Source: Amphritea japonica ATCC BAA-1530
GTDB taxonomy: Bacteria; Pseudomonadota; Gammaproteobacteria; Pseudomonadales; Balneatricaceae
Reading direction: 5' to 3'
Assembly (NCBI RefSeq): GCF_016592435.1
Contig: NZ_AP014545.1
Coordinates: 1,302,001-1,366,000 of the forward strand
DNA length: 64,000 bases
The position numbers and the translations under genes are program-made. The notes beneath the pieces are model-generated. The model had not been told where the DNA came from, searched no databases, and saw only the letters and a list, made by a program, of their open reading frames with translations. This document shows, in pieces, positions 16,407 through 26,588 of the stretch; position 1 is the first letter of the stretch; each line of letters starts with the position of its first letter.

Positions 16407-17044
16407 TAGAAGCTCGCAAAAAAATTCTTAGCTTCTGGCAACAGGTCGAACAGACGATTGATAAGTTGTTGACCAGCGAGTCAGAAAATCAATTCGATAA
16501 TGAATCGCTGTTACTCGAATACAGTAAAAGTCTGAGAAGCATTGATTCCAACCTGACTTTTCATTTCGAAAGAGATGAAGGGGAAGGCTGTGTGGAGATG
16601 ATCTTCGGCTGTGATGGTTACCCTGAATCGATTAACGCCGTATTAAGTCTGGTGGGTGCTGCCCCTGATATTGGTGGTATAAGCTTTGTGGCATTCAATC
16701 ATCGATATGACCCTGTTCCAGCGGCGGTGAATTTCGGTGATGAGCAGTTCGAACTGGAAGAGTTCTGGTTTGGCTATCGGATAGAGGATGGTCGCTATCA
16801 TCTCGATATCTATATGCAGGATCTGCCCGCCTCACTAGATATGGAGCCGCGTATAGAAGCGGTGATGATATATCTGGATGCTTTAATCGGCGAATACGAC
16901 CTTATGACCCGGGTGACCACCCTGGACTGGTACGCGCTACCGGTAGATCCGGTAGACTTTGCTTTGCAGCCGTTATCTGAATTACGCAACTGCTTTGATC
17001 AGCAGCGTAATCAGATCAACCCGATAGGGCTAACCTATCATTGA
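16403..17044 (+). CDS. Hypothetical protein translationally coupled to dcd
   Basis: This 213-residue acidic cytoplasmic protein has no signal peptide, membrane helix or motif I recognise. It starts inside the dcd stop (ATGA), so it is very likely translated with dcd. The N-terminal 45 residues look helical; the rest is mixed with many beta-like segments ('[16 protein letters not shown]', '[15 protein letters not shown]', '[24 protein letters not shown]'). The second half contains repeated aromatic-acidic patches. A role in nucleotide metabolism is only guessed from position. Confidence 0.8.
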   Translation: MIEARKKILSFWQQVEQTIDKLLTSESENQFDNESLLLEYSKSLRSIDSNLTFHFERDEGEGCVEMIFGCDGYPESINAVLSLVGAAPDIGGISFVAFNHRYDPVPAAVNFGDEQFELEEFWFGYRIEDGRYHLDIYMQDLPASLDMEPRIEAVMIYLDALIGEYDLMTRVTTLDWYALPVDPVDFALQPLSELRNCFDQQRNQINPIGLTYH

Positions 17045-17054
17045 TCAGACGGCT

Positions 17055-17135
17055 TTAGTTATCAGATAAAATATAGATGCTGCCCTCTTCATCTTCTTCG
17101 CCAGTCAAGGTGCATAACTGTATCTGACTAATCAT
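17055..17135 (-). CDS. Possible small ORF (26 codons) with a strong ribosome-binding site
   Basis: On the minus strand an ATG at 17135 follows AGGAAGGATC and opens a 26-codon frame (MISQIQLCTLTGEEDEEGSI then YILSDN). It lies in a 279-bp gap between two hypothetical genes, antisense to both. The peptide is acidic and soluble. I recognise no family. The only supports are the ribosome-binding site and the clean frame, so it may be chance. Confidence 0.25.
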   Translation of the reverse strand: MISQIQLCTLTGEEDEEGSIYILSDN

Positions 17136-17323
17136 GATCCTTCCTCTTATTGCCTATCTTTCTGGAGGTCTGGGATCTATTTCCACTCTGAAGATACCCG
17201 CCTCTGAGTACTGCTTCGGCTGAGATTAGCCAAACATTAATAGAAGCAATATATTGGCCGTTTTCAGGGTTGTTCAGCTAACATTATATGGAACGAGCCG
17301 CAGGCTTTAGTTTGGAGATTGCT

Positions 17324-18121
17324 ATGAGTCAGATATTAACCACATTGATTGAACAGGTAAGAGCCGATTATCTGATGATGATGGAACAGGATGCCGGACA
17401 GTTTCCTTATACGCTGGCAGAGAAGCTTTGTAATGAGCGACTGTATCTGAGCGCTGATAAGCTGGCCCCCATTGTGGCTGAAGACCCAACGTTACTGGCT
17501 GCGCGCAGTGGTAATCTTATTGCTTCTGAGAAAGAACGTGAAAATCCGAGTGTTGGCACGATTATTAGCGCCAATATAGCGGCTGCAATGATGGAAGGCC
17601 TGATTGATGTGGCGCTGGAGCATCGTTGGTTAATGCTGGATGAAGAGGGGCGACTGATACTGGATGCTGAAGAGCTAAAACTCACTGAGCCTGCAGTAAC
17701 TGACATTGATTACGGCGAGTCTGATACGGCCCGTGAAAACCTGACAGCACCTGGCGTTAGCCATTTGACACAATTAATGAACGGTGCAGAGTCAGCTTAC
17801 TTAGAACTATTATCAGCAGAGCAGCCAAATGCCTATGCGCTTGCGGTGCAAGTCGCATCTGAGCACTCTATATTTGCGCCGGATGATATTGCGCCACTGG
17901 TGGCTGAAAATCCATTATTACTAGGATTGCGGGCTGATGGTATCGTCGATCATGACATGTTCGAAGGCGATGCTCCCGCCGGGATGATTATCAGCGCTCA
18001 TCTGACACAGATGCTGATATCACAGTTGCTGGAGTTGGCAGTAGAGCAAGGCTTATTAGGCAGTGACAGTAGTGGACACCCGTTGCTGCCGGAAGATGCT
18101 TCAGCACCACTTATCCATTAA
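17324..18121 (+). CDS. Hypothetical protein with two tandem copies of a ~105-residue domain
   Basis: This 265-residue cytoplasmic protein is built from two related halves. The first (about residues 4-115) reads 'LTTLIEQVRADYLMMMEQD', 'LAPIVAEDPTLLAARSGNLI', 'GTIISANIAAAMMEGLIDVALEHRWL'. The second (about 145-255) reads 'LTQLMNGAESAYLELLSAEQ', 'IAPLVAENPLLLGLRADGIV', 'GMIISAHLTQMLISQLLELAVEQGLL'. Both are mostly helical. A 30-residue acidic linker joins them. The start at the ATG after TTGGAGATTGCT was preferred over one 12 codons upstream. I do not recognise the family. The gene stands alone, convergent with the GGDEF-EAL gene. Confidence 0.8.
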   Translation: MSQILTTLIEQVRADYLMMMEQDAGQFPYTLAEKLCNERLYLSADKLAPIVAEDPTLLAARSGNLIASEKERENPSVGTIISANIAAAMMEGLIDVALEHRWLMLDEEGRLILDAEELKLTEPAVTDIDYGESDTARENLTAPGVSHLTQLMNGAESAYLELLSAEQPNAYALAVQVASEHSIFAPDDIAPLVAENPLLLGLRADGIVDHDMFEGDAPAGMIISAHLTQMLISQLLELAVEQGLLGSDSSGHPLLPEDASAPLIH

Positions 18122-18165
18122 AAAATGACTAATAGCCTGATATCGCTATGGCAGAGATTGAAGGC

Positions 18166-21100
18166 TTAAGTGTCAGAGCTGTGCTTTGGTGCTTTTTCGG
18201 CTAATAGCGTGATTAACAGGTCTTCTGTCATTGGCTTAGCTAACAGATAGCCTTGTATCATAGGTGAGCCATACTGGCGTAACAGTTCTAACTGCGCTTG
18301 AGTTTCTACCCCTTCGACGACTGTTTTCAACGATAGAGAACTGGCTAATGAGAGGATTCCTGATACCAGAGCCTGGTCTTCCTTATTCTCTTCGAGATCA
18401 TCGATAAAGGATTTGTCGATTTTTAATCGCTGCACAGGGTACTTTTTTAAATAGCTGAGTGATGAATAACCGGTGCCAAAATCATCCACAGCGATATCTA
18501 TACCCTGTGAAACGATCGTCTCAAGTTGTGCGTAGATATTGTCCTGATCTAACAGAAGAATGCTTTCGGTTATCTCGATGACTAATGAAGAGCCTTCAAG
18601 CTCGTGCTTAGATAATTCCTGGCTGAGTAGTTCAACCATGTTGCCTCTGAGAAACTGCGAACTTGATATGTTGATACAAACTTTGGGTGCTACTGTTGCT
18701 TTAAGGCTCAGGCGCTTTGCAAACTCGCAGGCTTCAGAGATAACCCATTCACCAATACTGTGAATCAGTGCGGATTCCTCTGCCAGAGGGATGAATTCGA
18801 GAGGGTAGACAGTTCCACGTTCAGGATGTAACCAGCGGATTAACGCCTCGACTGACTCAATTTTTTGTCCATCGATAGACCAGATCGGCTGATATAACAG
18901 ATAAAACTCATTCCTTTTAAGTGCTTTATAGATATCCTGCTCGAGCATACTGCGATGCGTTGAATCTTTGTTGAGAGCTTTGTTGAAGTATTCGTGGGTG
19001 TTGCGCCCTTTAGCTTTTGCTTTGTACATCGCATTATCGGCATTGAGCACGAGCCTTTCGGTGGTTTTTCCATTTTCAGGGTAGATGGCGATACCAATGC
19101 TGCAGGATATATAAGCTTCGTTACCCTCAAGAACAAAGGGCTTGGCAAGAGATGTCAGTATACTGTGTGCAATTTTTTCTATTGTTGAGAGGTTGTCCAG
19201 TTCTTGCGCAATAACGGCGAATTCATCACCCCCAAGCCGGGCGATGGTATCGGTTTTACGAACACAGCCTATGAGTCTTTCAGAGACCTGTTTTAGTAAA
19301 AGGTCGCCAGCAAAATGGCCAAAGGTGTCGTTTACATATTTAAATCGATCCAGGTCAATATAAAGCAAGGCGGTGCTTGTTTTACCTCTTTCTGAAAAGG
19401 CGAGAGCCTGTTTCAGCCGGTCTTCGAACAGGTGCCGGTTAGGGAGTCCTGTGAGACTGTCATAATTTGCCTGATGAATGATGACCGCTTCGTCATGCTT
19501 GCGTTTAGTGATGTCACTGAACAGGGCAACATAGCCTTCTAGCTTCCCCTCGGGGTTAAAGCGGGATGAGATCATCAGCCATTGAGGATAGAGCTCACCA
19601 TTTTTACGCTGGTTCCAGATTTCGCCTTCCCAGCTGTGATTTTTATTAAGTTGAGTGAAAATCTCAGCATAAAAACCAGGAGGGTGCTTCTCAGATTTTA
19701 GCAGTGCGGGTGTTTTCCCCAGGACTTCGAATTCCTTAAAGCCGGTTATCAGCTCGAAGGCTTTGTTAACCATCTGGATTCGGTTGAGTTGATCGGTAAC
19801 CATGATACCTTCAGCCGCAACACTGAATACATCTGACGCTAACCTGAGCTTTTCTTGTGCTTCTTTTTCTTCTGTTATTGGTTGTTTCAACGCAATGTAA
19901 TGGGTGACTTCGCCAGCATCGCTAATCAACGGGCCGATGGAAGCCCTTTCCCAGTAAAGCGAACCATCTTTATGCTGGTTGTGAAACTCACCGTGCCAGG
20001 TTTCTCCGGCTGTCAGGATCTGCCACATCGCAATGTATTCTTTGTCGGAGGTCTCGCCAGACTTAAGAATACGCGGGTTAAGGCCAATCACTTCGGCTTT
20101 GGTATAGCCGGTGACCGTTTCGAAATGTTTGTTAACGTATTCAATACTGCCGCCGGGATCGGTGATAACAATAACGGTAGGACTGTGTTCGACGACTTCA
20201 GAGAGCAGGTGAACTTCTTCCTGCATTTTTAGTGCTCTCCGGCCGCTGCGAACCAGAAGTAGCGCTCCTGTTATCAAAGTGATCACTGAAGCAAGCAGGA
20301 CTAACAGCAGGTTTTGTTTCTGTTTGATCCAGAATAATAACGATCCTTGATGGCTAACGACTATCGACACAGCCAGAGGGTATTTTGTGAGTAACCTGAT
20401 CGCTGTTGTACTGGCGGGAATAGTAGCAAATGCGAAGTTATGGGTTCTGCTTTCATCGGCATCACTGATTAAAACGTCATTTAGTTGCGGCAATACATAC
20501 TTTTGATTGGGCCCATAGAGGCCTTTTTGAAGCAGAACATTGCCTGTAAGGTCCGTCAGATAAACGCTGTCACTCGTTTCAAGTTGAAGGTTTGAGATAT
20601 ATCGGTGCACATAATTGGGGTTCAAAGCTGCAACGATCAATACTCTCTCTCCATCCAGGGCTTTTGATTCGAATGCGATGGGTATGAGTGAACGTCGGCT
20701 CGCTTCACCTGGGAATGTGCCTTCTAAGGGTAAAAAACGGCCCTTTAAAGTATTACCTATAATCAAGCCCAGAGAGTAATAACTCTTTCTTGTTGCGTGC
20801 AGTCCGAGGATATTCAGATTTATATTGAGCGCCGCTTCCCTGCGTGTATCAAGGATCGTTTCTTGATCTTTAATAATAACAATCTGTCTTAGCTGGGGGG
20901 CGAATTTAAGGATCTTAAGGGCCCGCTCCCGGCCTTTTGCAAGTTGCTCAGAGCTCATGTCGCCTGAAACAAGATCGTCGGACAGCGAGACCATACTCAT
21001 TTCAAGACCTTCAAGAGTCCTGGTTATGGTTCCTTCAATCATGCGTGCATAGAGGGCTGCTCGCTCATTTCGTTCTTCGATACTCTGAGTGAAACTAAAC

Positions 21101-21195
21101 CAGAGCACACTGACGATCAGAAGGATGGTACATATTACGCCCCCGTATACCCATTTAGCGAAAGAGGGGGGCTTCTTTGGAAGACTACTGTGCAT
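18166..21195 (-). CDS. Membrane PAS-GGDEF-EAL c-di-GMP signalling protein
   Basis: This 1009-residue inner-membrane sensor has a membrane helix at about 16-36, a periplasmic Cache-like sensor (about 40-285), a second helix (about 290-312), two PAS domains (about 325-560, 'VVEHSPTVIVITDPGGSIEYVN' region and 'RIQMVNKAFELITGFKE'), a GGDEF domain ('LPNRHLFEDRL', 'IARLGGDEFAVIA') and an EAL domain. The EAL catalytic residues look complete: 'VEALIRWLHPE', 'KVCINISSSQFL', 'VIEITESILL', 'VDDFGTGYSSLSYLKK', 'RLKIDKSFIDD', 'TVVEGVETQAQ'. Both cyclase and phosphodiesterase motifs are intact, so its net activity is unclear. It is divergent from a periplasmic binding protein gene 121 nt away, a possible ligand partner. 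Confidence 0.95.
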   Translation of the reverse strand: MHSSLPKKPPSFAKWVYGGVICTILLIVSVLWFSFTQSIEERNERAALYARMIEGTITRTLEGLEMSMVSLSDDLVSGDMSSEQLAKGRERALKILKFAPQLRQIVIIKDQETILDTRREAALNINLNILGLHATRKSYYSLGLIIGNTLKGRFLPLEGTFPGEASRRSLIPIAFESKALDGERVLIVAALNPNYVHRYISNLQLETSDSVYLTDLTGNVLLQKGLYGPNQKYVLPQLNDVLISDADESRTHNFAFATIPASTTAIRLLTKYPLAVSIVVSHQGSLLFWIKQKQNLLLVLLASVITLITGALLLVRSGRRALKMQEEVHLLSEVVEHSPTVIVITDPGGSIEYVNKHFETVTGYTKAEVIGLNPRILKSGETSDKEYIAMWQILTAGETWHGEFHNQHKDGSLYWERASIGPLISDAGEVTHYIALKQPITEEKEAQEKLRLASDVFSVAAEGIMVTDQLNRIQMVNKAFELITGFKEFEVLGKTPALLKSEKHPPGFYAEIFTQLNKNHSWEGEIWNQRKNGELYPQWLMISSRFNPEGKLEGYVALFSDITKRKHDEAVIIHQANYDSLTGLPNRHLFEDRLKQALAFSERGKTSTALLYIDLDRFKYVNDTFGHFAGDLLLKQVSERLIGCVRKTDTIARLGGDEFAVIAQELDNLSTIEKIAHSILTSLAKPFVLEGNEAYISCSIGIAIYPENGKTTERLVLNADNAMYKAKAKGRNTHEYFNKALNKDSTHRSMLEQDIYKALKRNEFYLLYQPIWSIDGQKIESVEALIRWLHPERGTVYPLEFIPLAEESALIHSIGEWVISEACEFAKRLSLKATVAPKVCINISSSQFLRGNMVELLSQELSKHELEGSSLVIEITESILLLDQDNIYAQLETIVSQGIDIAVDDFGTGYSSLSYLKKYPVQRLKIDKSFIDDLEENKEDQALVSGILSLASSLSLKTVVEGVETQAQLELLRQYGSPMIQGYLLAKPMTEDLLITLLAEKAPKHSSDT

Positions 21196-21316
21196 AAAAA
21201 TTACAACTCACATCAAAGAAGCGGATTAAATCAGATCATATCTCAGAATAAGGCTTGAAATGAATGAAGGTATCGAAGTTAATTGACCTCTGACAGATAT
21301 TTCGGACAACAGTATC

Positions 21317-22117
21317 ATGACCAATTGCTTTAAAATCACATTCTGTATCATATTATCCCTGCTTGCTGCTTCAATGAACAGCGCCTTTGCCAGTGAGCGT
21401 AGTGAGAAGATTAAAACTTCAGGTGAGATTAAAGTGTGCATATGGCCGGGTTATTTCGCCATCAGTTATCGCAATCCCCGCACTCAACAGCTTGAAGGAG
21501 TCGACATTGAAATGGCTCACGAGCTGGCTGATAGTCTGGGCGTCAAACTAAATTTTGTTGAAAGTTCTTTCTCAAAATTGGCAAGTAATCTTAAAAACGA
21601 TACCTGTGATATTGCCATGCATGGTGTGGGTATCAGGGATAGCCGTAAACCCCATATGGAGTTTTCTCAACCCTATCTGGCTAGTGGGATTTATGCGGTA
21701 GGTACTAAAGAAAATGAAGAGATCGCGCGTTGGGATGATATTGATCAGGATGGCGTGATTGCTGTCGTTCAGAAAGGCACTTATATGGAGCCGGTCGTTA
21801 AAGAACGGTTTAAGCAGGCGGAGGTTTCTGTGGTTGATAGCTTTAAAGCCCGTGAACAGGAAGTGATGAGTGGCCGGGCTGATGTGTTTATGACGGACTT
21901 TCCTTACGGGAAAAGAATGGTAGCGCTCACTTCATGGGCGGTATTGCTTTCACCTGAACAGCCTTTTGCCAAAACGGGTTATGCGTATGCTGTGCCAAAA
22001 GGAGAGCTGGAATGGTTGAAAGAGGTTGATGACTTTCTGGCGGTAATGAAGAAAACAGGCAAGCTTTATCAGTTTGCTGCTAAGCATGGCTTGAGTGAAA
22101 TTGTTGTTCACCAGTAG
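21317..22117 (+). CDS. Orphan periplasmic amino-acid-type solute-binding protein (SBP_bac_3)
   Basis: This 266-residue exported protein has a signal peptide (residues 1-26, ending near SAFA/SE) and a type II binding fold of the polar amino acid family: 'VCIWPGYFAISYRNPRTQQLEGVDIEMAHELADSLGV', 'CDIAMHGVGIRDSRKPHMEFSQPYLASGIYAV', 'AVVQKGTYMEPVVKERF', 'GRADVFMTDFPYGK'. No permease or ATPase gene is nearby. It ends at a strong terminator, so it is a single-gene unit. Orphan proteins of this type can serve as sensors. The divergent Cache-GGDEF-EAL gene makes a signalling role plausible, which is inference. Confidence 0.88.
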   Translation: MTNCFKITFCIILSLLAASMNSAFASERSEKIKTSGEIKVCIWPGYFAISYRNPRTQQLEGVDIEMAHELADSLGVKLNFVESSFSKLASNLKNDTCDIAMHGVGIRDSRKPHMEFSQPYLASGIYAVGTKENEEIARWDDIDQDGVIAVVQKGTYMEPVVKERFKQAEVSVVDSFKAREQEVMSGRADVFMTDFPYGKRMVALTSWAVLLSPEQPFAKTGYAYAVPKGELEWLKEVDDFLAVMKKTGKLYQFAAKHGLSEIVVHQ

Positions 22118-22180
22118 TTGCTAGTTTAGGCTCTTGTGTTGGCTTTGATGTAACAGAGTTCTTAGCAGTAAATATTTGAG

Positions 22181-22212
22181 AAAGGCTGATACGAACGTAT
22201 CAGCCTTTTTTA
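22181..22212. terminator. Terminator between the binding-protein gene and tolC, possibly bidirectional
   Basis: A stem AGGCTGATACG/CGTATCAGCCT with a two-base AA gap is followed on the plus strand by a T-run (six T then A). The left flank GAGAAA gives a short T-stretch in the other direction, so it may also end the efflux operon. Confidence 0.88.
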
Positions 22213-22218
22213 TAGCCG

Positions 22219-23514
22219 TTATCTAGCCGATAACCATTGATCCAAGCCTATCAGATCGTCTGGGTTTAGCGTGCCTAACTGCTGTTTAAAGCTGAATAGA
22301 TTCTGGATGTAGTCGTAACGGGCATTGGCATAGTCGCGCTGAGAGCTATATAACTGCTGCTCTGCCTGTAAAACATCAACTACATTTCGGGTGCCGACAT
22401 TGAATCCCTCTTCTGTTGCCTTAAGGGCTGTCTCGCTGGAGAGAATACTTTGTTGGCGAGCGGCTACACTCAGAACATTCGTCTGTAAATTTCTCAACAG
22501 GTTACGGGTCTCCTGAATAACGCCTCTGAGAGTATCGTCCTGAGTAAAGCGGGCCTGGGTTAAGCCATATTCAGCCTGGCGACTTGTTGAGCTGGTTGCT
22601 CCGCCAGAGAAGATCGGCATGGAGAGCGTAAGTCCAATTTGATTGGTTTCCGCCCAGTCATTACTAACCGAAGTGCCTTTATCACGATCATGACTTGCGG
22701 TAAGCGAAAGGGTTGGCAGGTGACCACTGGAGGCTGCCTGAGCTTGTCTACGAGCAGCTTCAGTGTTGGCTTGGGCTACTTTTAGTGACAGGTTGCCACT
22801 CTGAGCTTTCTCTATCCAGGCTTTAGACGCGATTGGAGAGATGTTCTCAACCGGATAGTCTTTATCCAGTGGGTCAATATTACTTAAAGGTTGTCCGGTT
22901 AATCGTTCGAGGGCTTGGAAACTATTGTCCAGGTCACCTTCTGCGAGAATGCGGGAAACCTTGGCATTATCAAAGGAGGCCTGTGCTTCCTGAACATCTG
23001 TAATAGCGATAAGTCCTACTTCAAACTGGGCGTTGACCTGTTCCAGCCGGCGCTTGATTGCACGCTCCTGAGCCTGAGATGTTTCCAGAGACGTTTGCGC
23101 CCGGAGTACGCTTAAGTAGTTGTTAACAACACGCAGAATAAGATTTTGCTGGGCCTGATCAAACTGTAATTTTGCGGCTTCAGACTGAGAGATACCTTGC
23201 TTGTAGTTAAACCAGGCGGCAGCAGAAAAAAGTGGCTGACTCAGGCTCACGGTATAGCCGTGATTGTTGTAGTCTGCGTTCTCCGCTTCAATCCAGGTGG
23301 TGTTCCCTGTTAGTGCAATGTTGGGCAATAAGCCAGCACGGCTTTGAGGCAGAGCTTCTGCTCCAGCCAGTGAAGCGGCTTCAGCAGCTTTCAATTGAGG
23401 GTCCTGGTTCAGAGCCTGCTGGTAAATATCTGTCAGCGCAGCAGCACTAGCATGTGATGTTATCAGGGCGCAGCTGATCGCTGCGGCTAGCAGAGTGTGT
23501 TTAGTGACTTTCAC
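22219..23514 (-). CDS. TolC-family outer-membrane efflux protein
   Basis: This 431-residue outer-membrane channel has a signal peptide (cleavage near SHASA/AA). It shows the duplicated OEP helices: 'ALTDIYQQALNQDPQLKAAEA', 'AKLQFDQAQQNLILRVVNNYLSVL' and 'GLTLSMPIFSGGATSSTSRQAEYGL', and ends with a TolC-like 'VGTRNVVDVLQAEQQLYSSQRDYANARYDYI'. The start is GTG at 23514, overlapping the stop of the RND pump gene as GTGA, so translation is coupled. It completes the tripartite pump with the two upstream genes. Substrates cannot be inferred. Confidence 0.94.
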   Translation of the reverse strand: MKVTKHTLLAAAISCALITSHASAAALTDIYQQALNQDPQLKAAEAASLAGAEALPQSRAGLLPNIALTGNTTWIEAENADYNNHGYTVSLSQPLFSAAAWFNYKQGISQSEAAKLQFDQAQQNLILRVVNNYLSVLRAQTSLETSQAQERAIKRRLEQVNAQFEVGLIAITDVQEAQASFDNAKVSRILAEGDLDNSFQALERLTGQPLSNIDPLDKDYPVENISPIASKAWIEKAQSGNLSLKVAQANTEAARRQAQAASSGHLPTLSLTASHDRDKGTSVSNDWAETNQIGLTLSMPIFSGGATSSTSRQAEYGLTQARFTQDDTLRGVIQETRNLLRNLQTNVLSVAARQQSILSSETALKATEEGFNVGTRNVVDVLQAEQQLYSSQRDYANARYDYIQNLFSFKQQLGTLNPDDLIGLDQWLSAR

Positions 23515-26500
23515 TGCTCAGATCCTTGTTCAATAAGTTGAGTATCCGGCTCTATCTGTTTGAACAGACGCTTACCAAGATAACTGTATACAGTAGGTAT
23601 TACAAACAATGTCAGCAGTGTACCAAAAGTCATACCGCCGACGATAACCCAGCCCAATTGCTGACGACTTTCAGCACCCGCACCAAAGGCAACAGCGAGC
23701 GGAATCGCTCCCAGTACTGTCGCACCGGTAGTCATTAGAATTGGCCGAAGTCGCAGGGTGGCCGCTTCAATGATCGCATCTTGAACTGCACGTCCTTGAT
23801 CCTGCAGCTGGTTGGCGAACTCGACAATAAGAATACCGTGTTTGGTCACTAAGCCTATTAGAGTGATTAATCCAATCTGGCTATAGATACTTAAAGATCC
23901 ACCACTGAAGTACAGCGCTAGCAAGCCACCAAAGAGTGCTGGTGGAACCGATAGCATAATAATAAGTGGATTCCGGAAGCTTTCAAATTGAGCTGCCAGT
24001 ACTAGGAAGGTAAATAACCCAGCCAGCATTGCAGTGAACATCAGGCTATTACTGGATGACTTAAATTCACGGGACTGGCCGCCGAAATCGTATAACGTTT
24101 CCGGGCTGATTTCAGCCATCTGCTGCTCGACAAAATCGAGTGCTTCACCCACGCTGTAACCTGGAGCGAGGATTGCCTGGAATGTCACCGATTTCATCTT
24201 GTCAAAATGGTTAAGTTCTTTGGGTGCAACGCTTTCGTTGATTTCAACAACGGAACTGAGCTGTACCATCTGATTGTCATTAGTTCGCAGGTAGATCGTG
24301 CTGAGGTCGCTAGGGTCACGACGCTGATCGGGTTCAACCTGCAGGATGACATCGTATTGCTCACCGTCCTGTTTAAAGCGGGTAACCTGTCGGCTGGCCA
24401 TGAACGTTTCGATACTGCGTCCGATCAGGCTGATATCCAGCCCCATTTCTGATGCTTTATCGCGATTTACATCGATAGTCAGCTCGGGCTTATTAAGTTT
24501 CAAATCGACATCCGGTTGAATAAAGCCAGGGTTCTGAAGAATACGTCCCATCAACTGGTCGGCAATACCTTTGAGTTCGGCATAGTCGGTATTGGATTTG
24601 ATAATGAATTCCACGGGGCGAGAGATAAAGCCCTGACCCAGTGAGGGCGGATTCATTGCAAAAGACATCGTGCCGGTAACGCCACCAAAGAGCTGTGGGG
24701 TAAGTTCTTGTGCGATTGATTGCTGCTTACGTGCCCGATCTTCCCAGCGTTTCAGCCCGAGGAAGGTCATTGAGTTAGTGTCAGTAGGAAAGCCCACGAT
24801 GGTAAAGTAACGGTCACCCTCAGGCACTTGTCCAATCATCCCTTCAACCTGGCGGGCATAGCGGTCCACATAATCAACCGAAGAACCATCCGGCGCGACT
24901 GACATCGCCAGAATATCGCCGCGGTCTTCAATGGGCGCCAGTTCTTGTGGTAACTGGGTAAAGAAGAAACCACTGCCAGCGATGCTGATTAGCATGATGA
25001 TGATGGCGAGGAAGCGGGATTTGAGTACTTTATTGAGAAGCGACTGATAGCCGGAAGTTAAGCCTTGCAGCCAGCCCTCAATCAGGTTAAACATCGCGCT
25101 ATGTTTGGTTTCATGCCGTAATAAACGTGAAGACATCATCGGGGAAAGCGACAAAGCGATGAATGTTGAAACTACGACGGCACCCGCCAGAGTCAATGCA
25201 AATTCGGTAAACAGTTTACCGGTTCTGCCTTCAGAAAAGGCGATAGGTACAAATACTGCGACCAGAGTTAGGGTGGTGGCAATTACGGCAAAGCCGATCT
25301 CTTTACTGCCCTTGAAGGCTGCCTGGATAGGAGAAAGTCCATTTTCAACATGACGATAAATGTTCTCTAACATGACGATAGCATCATCAACTACCAGGCC
25401 AATTGCCAATACCATTGCCAACAGGGTCAGGGTGTTAATGCTGAACCCCATACCCAGCATCATCGCAAATACACCGATTAGCGACAGCGGAATAGTGATA
25501 ACGGGAATCAGCGTAGCGCGCAGGTTTCGCAGGAAGAAGAAAATTACTAATACAACCAGTAGGCTAGCTAACAGGATAGTACTGAAAACTGACTTAATCG
25601 ATTCTGCAATAAAAATAGAAGAATCATAAGCAAGCTGAACTTTTACGCCTTCGGGCAGTGCTGCTTCAATCTGTGGTAAGCGTGCCTGGATGCCTTCGGA
25701 TACATCCAGGGGGTTACTGGTTGACTGCTTAACAACGCCCAGAGCAACGGCAGGTTCGCCTTTATAACGGGATTTTTTGCGTTCATCTTCCGGTGCTATT
25801 TCTACCCGGGCAATGTCTTTAATGCGGACAGGGTAGCCGCTGTCGTTACGAATAATGATGTTTTCAAACTGTGCCACACTGTTCAGGTCAGTGCGTGATA
25901 GCACGCTGAATTCTCTTTGTTTACTTTCAATACGGCCCGCAGGGATCTCAATGTTCTGGCTGCTTAACGCAGCTTCAATATCTTGCGGAATGATTTCATA
26001 AGCGGCCATACGTGCAGGATCAAGCCAGATACGCATCGCATAGCGACGATCACCAAACATCAAAACGCTGGCTACACCGTTGACGGTTTGTAGTGGGTCT
26101 TTGACCAGGCGATCAGCAATATCGGAAATCTCCATCATGCTATGGCGGTCTGATGACAGTGCTAACCAGAAAATAGGTTGCGCATCCGCTTCTGTTTTGG
26201 CTGTAACCGGCTCGTCGACATCGTCCGGCAGAGCACCACGAACCCGACCAACACGGTCGCGAACATCGCTGGCAGCATCATCCGGATCACGGTTTAAATT
26301 AAAGGTTACGGTGATCTGGCTCTGACCTGAGCGGCTAATAGAACTGATGAAATCGATCCCTTCTATTCCAGATAGGGAGTCCTCAATAACCTGAGTAACC
26401 TGGCTTTCAATAATTGAAGCGCTGGCGCCAGGGTAGTTGGTTTCTACGGTGACAACAGGAACATCGATTTTTGGGTATTCACGCACGGTCAGGCGGTCAT

Positions 26501-26585
26501 AGGAGACGGCACCTATCAGTAGCACCAGCAGACTCATTACAGTCGCCAGTACCGGTCGTTTAATGCTGATTTCGGAGAGGATCAT
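23511..26585 (-). CDS. RND efflux pump permease (HAE1/AcrB-like)
   Basis: This 1024-residue inner-membrane pump starts [20 protein letters not shown], typical of the family. It has 12 membrane segments and two large periplasmic loops. The proton-relay aspartate pair is present in TM4 ('[22 protein letters not shown]'), and the sequence has '[20 protein letters not shown]' and '[19 protein letters not shown]' as in HAE1 pumps. It is a proton antiporter that exports hydrophobic compounds with the adaptor (3 nt upstream) and the TolC protein (overlapping downstream). It resembles the MexK/VmeI-type pumps more than AcrB, but the subgroup is a guess. Confidence 0.96.
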   Translation of the reverse strand: MILSEISIKRPVLATVMSLLVLLIGAVSYDRLTVREYPKIDVPVVTVETNYPGASASIIESQVTQVIEDSLSGIEGIDFISSISRSGQSQITVTFNLNRDPDDAASDVRDRVGRVRGALPDDVDEPVTAKTEADAQPIFWLALSSDRHSMMEISDIADRLVKDPLQTVNGVASVLMFGDRRYAMRIWLDPARMAAYEIIPQDIEAALSSQNIEIPAGRIESKQREFSVLSRTDLNSVAQFENIIIRNDSGYPVRIKDIARVEIAPEDERKKSRYKGEPAVALGVVKQSTSNPLDVSEGIQARLPQIEAALPEGVKVQLAYDSSIFIAESIKSVFSTILLASLLVVLVIFFFLRNLRATLIPVITIPLSLIGVFAMMLGMGFSINTLTLLAMVLAIGLVVDDAIVMLENIYRHVENGLSPIQAAFKGSKEIGFAVIATTLTLVAVFVPIAFSEGRTGKLFTEFALTLAGAVVVSTFIALSLSPMMSSRLLRHETKHSAMFNLIEGWLQGLTSGYQSLLNKVLKSRFLAIIIMLISIAGSGFFFTQLPQELAPIEDRGDILAMSVAPDGSSVDYVDRYARQVEGMIGQVPEGDRYFTIVGFPTDTNSMTFLGLKRWEDRARKQQSIAQELTPQLFGGVTGTMSFAMNPPSLGQGFISRPVEFIIKSNTDYAELKGIADQLMGRILQNPGFIQPDVDLKLNKPELTIDVNRDKASEMGLDISLIGRSIETFMASRQVTRFKQDGEQYDVILQVEPDQRRDPSDLSTIYLRTNDNQMVQLSSVVEINESVAPKELNHFDKMKSVTFQAILAPGYSVGEALDFVEQQMAEISPETLYDFGGQSREFKSSSNSLMFTAMLAGLFTFLVLAAQFESFRNPLIIMLSVPPALFGGLLALYFSGGSLSIYSQIGLITLIGLVTKHGILIVEFANQLQDQGRAVQDAIIEAATLRLRPILMTTGATVLGAIPLAVAFGAGAESRQQLGWVIVGGMTFGTLLTLFVIPTVYSYLGKRLFKQIEPDTQLIEQGSEQ

Positions 26586-26588
26586 CGT

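Noticed and set aside
24207-25629. Plus-strand frames opposite the RND pump gene
   Set aside because: Shadows of a strongly conserved gene; translations show no domain.
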